A stretch of DNA of 30,182 bases from a virus: the IMG/VR virus record IMGVR_UViG_3300024999_001289, positions 1-30,182 of that record. The stretch is one strand, 5' to 3'. The notes beneath the pieces were generated by a model that saw only the letters and a list, made by a program, of their open reading frames with translations, was not told where the DNA came from and searched no databases. Numbering within the stretch: position 1 is the stretch's first letter; every line of letters begins with the position of its first letter. Below are positions 26,217 through 30,182 of this stretch, one piece after another. The position numbers and the translations under genes are program-made.

Positions 26217-27810
26217 AAAACAAATGGAAAAATATTTTGATAAACGAGCATCTTGTCAAGTATTAGGATGTTTAATGAAAGATCCTTATTTATTAAAAGA
26301 CAAAAAATTTATATTAAATGTAAATGAAGATTTTCCAAATGGCATACATAAATTAACTTTTACCTGTATTTATAATTTGTCTCTTCAAGAATTAAAGGAA
26401 ATTAGAATCTCAGACATTGAAACATATTTAAATACAAACGATCCAAAGGGATACGTTCTATTATTTGAAAACGAAAAAAATATTGAGTGGTTATCTCAAG
26501 TATATGAAGATGCGAATGTTGTTAATTATGAATATTATTATAATAAAATTAGAAAATTATCTTTATTAAGAAGTTATATGAGTGAAGGTATAGATATATC
26601 AGAAATTTTGGATATGGAAGAAATAGATCATGTGATTATTAAACAACAGCAAGAAAAATTTGAATCAATGACAATAAATGAAATACAGCAGTTTTTTGAT
26701 AGAAAAAATTTTAATGTTAAAGAAAAATTTTTAGTAAAGGATTCATCAAAACGAAGAAAATCTGGAGATAATGCAGAAGAATTGAGAATAAAAATGAAAG
26801 AATCTCCTTGTTATGGATATGGACTAGAAAGTAAATATTTAAACACACTTACAAGAGGTGCGTTAAAAGGAGGATTCTTTCTTGAAACAAGAGATAGTGG
26901 GAAAGGAAAAACAAGAATAGCAATTGAAAGATTATTATTAATTTGTTGTCCTTATTTATGGGATTTTGATAAAGAAGATTTTTTACCTAATCCTAATGGT
27001 CAAAACAATATAGGTTTATATATAGGAACAGAAATGAAAATATATGAAGAATTAGAACCTATGATGTGGGCATTTGTCAGTGGAGTAGAAGAATATAAAA
27101 TTAAAAAAAATACTTTAACTAAAGAAGAAGAAAAAAGAATTGATAAAGCAATAGAGTATGTAAAACAAGCAAAAATCTTTTTAGAAGACGAATCTAATTA
27201 TGATTTAACATATCTAAGAAATACAGTAGATAGATATAAACTTAAAGAGGGATTAGATGTTCTTGCAATTGACTATCTTGAATTAACTCAAGCATTAATT
27301 GCAGAATACGTTCAATTGACTAAAGGTATGTCGGCAAGAGAAGATCAAGTATTGTTAAATCTTTCTGCAAATACTAAAAAATTAGCCACAGATTACGATA
27401 TTGTAATTTTTGGTTTTACACAAACAACAGATGAAGCACGTAGAGACAATGTTAGAGATCAGAGGGCTGTAAAAGGAGCTAGATCACTACCAAATAAAGC
27501 TGATGTAGGGATTATTGTTTTTGCTCCTACAAAAAAAGAACTTGATTACATACAACCATTAATTCAAAAAAGCAAAGGTTTAAATAAAACTATAAATCCT
27601 AATATATGCTATACAATATATAAAAATAGATTTGGTGAAATTACAGAAGAAGTTAAAATATGGTGTCACCAAAATTTAGGAAATATGAAAACAATAGATA
27701 TGTTTTGTACAAATAGAGATTATGAACCAATATCTATAGATAAGACGATTATAGAATTGGAAGATAAAATCACCGAAAAGAGTGATTTGCCATGGATAGA
27801 AACGAATTAA
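26203..27810 (+). CDS. Replicative DnaB-like helicase, 535 aa
   Basis: A 5'-3' hexameric helicase of the RecA fold. An N-terminal helical domain (about 1-130) precedes the C-terminal motor: ALKGGFFLETRDSGKGKTRI (220-239, Walker A with Lys 236), IGLYIGTEMK (270-279, catalytic Glu region), LDVLAIDYLEL (351-361, Walker B Asp 357), IVIFGFTQTT (motif H3) and RAVKGARSLPNKADVGIIVF (motif H4, Arg finger region). DnaB usually has RPSMGKT; here the loop is TRDSGKGKT. Length is typical. It overlaps the zinc-ribbon gene before it and the primase gene after it (by 19 bases), so the three are translationally coupled. Confidence 0.9.
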   Translation: MRITKKQMEKYFDKRASCQVLGCLMKDPYLLKDKKFILNVNEDFPNGIHKLTFTCIYNLSLQELKEIRISDIETYLNTNDPKGYVLLFENEKNIEWLSQVYEDANVVNYEYYYNKIRKLSLLRSYMSEGIDISEILDMEEIDHVIIKQQQEKFESMTINEIQQFFDRKNFNVKEKFLVKDSSKRRKSGDNAEELRIKMKESPCYGYGLESKYLNTLTRGALKGGFFLETRDSGKGKTRIAIERLLLICCPYLWDFDKEDFLPNPNGQNNIGLYIGTEMKIYEELEPMMWAFVSGVEEYKIKKNTLTKEEEKRIDKAIEYVKQAKIFLEDESNYDLTYLRNTVDRYKLKEGLDVLAIDYLELTQALIAEYVQLTKGMSAREDQVLLNLSANTKKLATDYDIVIFGFTQTTDEARRDNVRDQRAVKGARSLPNKADVGIIVFAPTKKELDYIQPLIQKSKGLNKTINPNICYTIYKNRFGEITEEVKIWCHQNLGNMKTIDMFCTNRDYEPISIDKTIIELEDKITEKSDLPWIETN

Positions 27811-28928
27811 TTAATTTAATTACTATTGAAGATGTTATTAAAATATTAAAAGATTTAGGATCAGATAATCATAGATTAGATGATAAAGGAAATATATATT
27901 TCAATACTGTTTGTCATGGAGGAAATAGTAATAAATTATATTATTTTACAGATAGTAAATTCTTTCAGTGTTTTACTTGTTGTGGATCATTAAGTCTGTT
28001 TGATGTTATTATGTCTGCTAAAGGAATTGATTTTACTGAATCTTATAATTATATTTGTAAATTTAAAGGAATTTCAAGATTCAAGAAACTAAAAAAAGGA
28101 TTACAAAAGCGAGAAGTACAAAATAAGGATTTAGATTTTTTAAAACTTCATCTTTATAAAAAAGAAAATCGAATAATACAACTTCCTACATATGATAAAT
28201 ACATATTAAATATGTTTGATGATTATATTCCTTTATCATGGCACAATGAAGGTATAAAGGATGAAATTGCAGATATTTTTCAAATTAAATTTTATATAAA
28301 TCAAAATAAAGCAATTATTCCTCACTATGACATTAATGGAAATTTAGTAGGTATAAGAGGAAGGACATTTTATAAACATGAAATAGAAAATGGTAAAAAG
28401 TATATACCAGTTACTATTCAAAATCTTACTTATAAATATCCAATGTCTTTTAATCTTTATGGGATATTTCAAAATCAGGATAATATAAAACAATTTAAAA
28501 AAGTAATTATTTTTGAATCAGAAAAAGCAGTGATGTTATATAGTAGTTATTACGGTCAAGAAAATAATATTAGTATTGCATTATGCGGAATGAGTTTGAG
28601 TCTTTATCAAAGAGATTTATTATTATCATTAGGAATTGAAGAAATTATTATTGCATTTGATAAACAATATCAAATCGAATTTATAGATGATGAGAATATA
28701 GATAAAAATACAAAAACATGGAAAGAGTATGAAAATTACATAAAAAGATTAATAAAAATATCAGAAATGCTTATGCCATATTGTAATGTATCAATAGTAG
28801 TATGTTGGGATGGTAGGATTGGGTACAAAGATGCACCAATAGATTATGGAAAAGAAATATTTGAAGAGTTATATAGAGAACGGTATTACATAGATGATTT
28901 AGAGGAATTAAGAGAAATGATAAAATAA
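27792..28928 (+). CDS. DnaG-type primase with CHC2-like zinc domain and Toprim, 378 aa
   Basis: Zinc-binding residues occur in VCHGGNSNKLYYF (Cys 41, His 42) and FFQCFTCCGS (Cys 60, Cys 63), the DnaG N-terminal pattern. A linker (PHYDINGNLVGIRGRTF, 177-193) is shared with phage primases. The Toprim fold follows: KKVIIFESEKAVML (236-249, acidic residue at 242 or 244) and EEIIIAFDKQY (283-293), where the second acid of the usual DxD is replaced by Gln. It makes RNA primers with the DnaB helicase whose gene it overlaps. No helicase-binding domain of normal size is seen, as in other short phage primases. Confidence 0.88.
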   Translation: MDRNELINLITIEDVIKILKDLGSDNHRLDDKGNIYFNTVCHGGNSNKLYYFTDSKFFQCFTCCGSLSLFDVIMSAKGIDFTESYNYICKFKGISRFKKLKKGLQKREVQNKDLDFLKLHLYKKENRIIQLPTYDKYILNMFDDYIPLSWHNEGIKDEIADIFQIKFYINQNKAIIPHYDINGNLVGIRGRTFYKHEIENGKKYIPVTIQNLTYKYPMSFNLYGIFQNQDNIKQFKKVIIFESEKAVMLYSSYYGQENNISIALCGMSLSLYQRDLLLSLGIEEIIIAFDKQYQIEFIDDENIDKNTKTWKEYENYIKRLIKISEMLMPYCNVSIVVCWDGRIGYKDAPIDYGKEIFEELYRERYYIDDLEELREMIK

Positions 28929-28942
28929 AAGGAGATGTGTAT

Positions 28943-29701
28943 TTGAGAAGTGACAGAAAAGTTAGTAGAATTGGAGAAGTTGCTTATAATAGCTTGGGAA
29001 ACAAAATGACAATTATAGATTATATAAATACCGAAAATATATCAATAATATTCGAAAATGGTTATATAACCAAAAATAAAACATATCATTGTTTCAAAAT
29101 AGGAGCAATAAGTAACCCATATAATAAAACCTTTTTAAATATTGGATATTTAGGTGAAGGAGACTATAATACAAAGAAAAATAGGAAAATTTATAAAGAT
29201 TGGTACGGAATGCTCAGTCGTTGCTACGATGTTTCATATAAAGATAAATATACTACTTACAAAAATTGTGAGGTTTGTGAGGAATGGCATAACTTTCAAA
29301 ACTTTGCTAAATGGTATGATGAAAATTTTTATGAAATTGAAGACCATAGAATGGAATTAGACAAGGATATTTTATTTAAAGGAAATAAAGTATATTCTCC
29401 TGAAACATGTGTATTTGTTCCTAATAGAATTAATTCTTTGTTTATAAAGAGCAATGCTTCTAGAGGCGAATTCCCTATTGGAGTTTCTTTTGTTAAAAAA
29501 CGATCTACATATGTTGCCTCATGTTGTGATAATGGAAAAGGTAAAAAACTTGGAGAATATGATTCACCAGAATTAGCATTTGAGATATATAAAGATTATA
29601 AAGAGAAACTTATTAAAAGAATAGCCGAAGAATATAAAAATATTATTCCTTATAAATTATATGACGCATTATATAAATATGAAGTTGAAATTACAGATTA
29701 A
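28943..29701 (+). CDS. HNH/AP2-like DNA-binding protein, possible mobile endonuclease, 252 aa
   Basis: TTG at 28943 is chosen because AAAGGAG (28928-28934) lies 8 bases upstream, whereas GTG 28937 is only 2 bases away. The core WYGMLSRCYDVSYKDKYTTY, CEVCEEWHNFQNFAKWYDEN, MELDKDILFKGNKVYSPETC and FVPNRINSLF is a widespread phage family usually annotated as HNH-like. The C-terminus (PIGVSFVKKRSTYVASC, LGEYDSPELAFEIYKDYKEK) matches an AP2-type DNA-binding domain. Such proteins often behave as selfish homing-type genes inserted between replication genes. The usual HNH catalytic histidine pair is not obvious, so activity is uncertain. Confidence 0.75.
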   Translation: MRSDRKVSRIGEVAYNSLGNKMTIIDYINTENISIIFENGYITKNKTYHCFKIGAISNPYNKTFLNIGYLGEGDYNTKKNRKIYKDWYGMLSRCYDVSYKDKYTTYKNCEVCEEWHNFQNFAKWYDENFYEIEDHRMELDKDILFKGNKVYSPETCVFVPNRINSLFIKSNASRGEFPIGVSFVKKRSTYVASCCDNGKGKKLGEYDSPELAFEIYKDYKEKLIKRIAEEYKNIIPYKLYDALYKYEVEITD

Positions 29702-29722
29702 AATGAAAAGAGGAAATATTTA

Positions 29723-30182
29723 ATGAAGTATCGAGTCTTAAACAAAGGTTACGATTTAATTACAGAAGATGAATTATTAGATATATTATTAAAAAACAGA
29801 GGTGTTGAAAACCCAAAAGAGTTGTTAAATATTGATGAATCAGTTTTACATGATGGAATGTTATTTAAAAATATGACACGAGGATTAAATATGCTTAATT
29901 GGCATATTGAAAACAATAGTAAAATACATATTATAGATGATGTCGATCAAGATGGACTTACTTCAGCAACAATAATTCATAATTACATTAAAAATATAAA
30001 TAATAATATTAATATTACACATTCAATGAATGATAACAAAATTCATGGTATTATTGTTAAAAATTTAAAACAATATGAATTTGATTTATTAATTGTTCCA
30101 GATGCTGGAACATCTGATGTAAAACAATGTAAAGAATTAATAGAAACAAAAGATGTAGATATATTAATTTTAGATCATCATA
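29723..30182 (+). CDS. RecJ-like DHH single-strand exonuclease, N-terminal part (cut by window end)
   Basis: Start ATG 29723 with AGAGGAAA 6-8 bases upstream; the gene runs off the window. The first 153 residues show a helical start (DLITEDELLDILLKNRGVEN), then the DHH motifs IHIIDDVDQDGLTSATI (about 88-104), LLIVPDAGTSD (about 128-138) and LILDHH at the edge (about 149-153). This order matches RecJ 5'-3' ssDNA exonucleases. Located after the primase and HNH/AP2-like gene, it would serve in DNA repair or recombination of phage DNA. The second DHH gene of the window (19499) is of the shorter NrnA-like type. Confidence 0.85.
   Translation, partial: MKYRVLNKGYDLITEDELLDILLKNRGVENPKELLNIDESVLHDGMLFKNMTRGLNMLNWHIENNSKIHIIDDVDQDGLTSATIIHNYIKNINNNINITHSMNDNKIHGIIVKNLKQYEFDLLIVPDAGTSDVKQCKELIETKDVDILILDHH

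Overview
The window is part of the genome of a tailed bacteriophage (or a prophage) of a low-GC Bacillota host, probably a clostridial or bacillary one. The DNA is very AT-rich, and almost every gene starts behind a strong AAAGGAG(G)-type ribosome binding site. Nearly all genes lie on the + strand in tight runs, with one small exception at 16735-16938. Promoters are of the vegetative type (TTGACA, 17 bases, TATAAT or TAAAAT). No virion structural genes, tRNAs or rRNAs are recognisable, so this looks like an early/middle region plus the start of the replication module.

Left part (1-8920): many small proteins of unknown function, many with paired cysteines. Among them are an SPFH/prohibitin-like membrane protein (420-1253), a deoxycytidylate deaminase (3372-3845) and a membrane-anchored J-domain protein (5362-5973). 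At 7088-7208 a compact pseudoknot-like RNA fold lies between two genes.

Middle part (8950-20900): a promoter drives an RtcB-type RNA ligase (9015-10256), then a 349-residue protein that appears to start at an ATA codon. A second promoter drives a four-gene operon (11930-15050): a PRPP-synthetase-like enzyme, a nucleoside deoxyribosyltransferase-like protein, a HAD-fold phosphatase and a nicotinamide phosphoribosyltransferase-like enzyme. The first and last of these match the two-enzyme phage NAD+ reconstitution pathway (NARP1: Adps plus Namat), which counters NAD+-depleting defences. Next come a DNA amino-methyltransferase with an inserted helical domain, a Zn-ribbon plus DUF4338/Mom-like protein (again with an ATA start), more zinc-finger proteins, a DHH phosphoesterase and two small genes broken by +1 shifts. 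One of those two resembles a conserved block of tape measure proteins.

Right part (20900-end): a replication and recombination module, consisting of a full-length NAD+-dependent DNA ligase, a small acidic protein, an ssDNA-binding-like protein, a Sak4-like RecA-fold ATPase, a zinc-finger protein, a DnaB-type helicase, a DnaG-type primase, an HNH/AP2-like protein and the beginning of a RecJ-like DHH exonuclease that runs off the window.

Links between the parts: the phage makes its own NAD+-consuming ligase and also carries a probable NAD+ rebuilding operon. RtcB could mend RNAs cut by host anticodon nucleases, and the methyltransferase plus DUF4338/Mom-like pair could protect or modify phage DNA. 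The window therefore reads as a counter-defence and metabolism region next to a replication core. All family assignments are from remembered motifs; no database search was possible.
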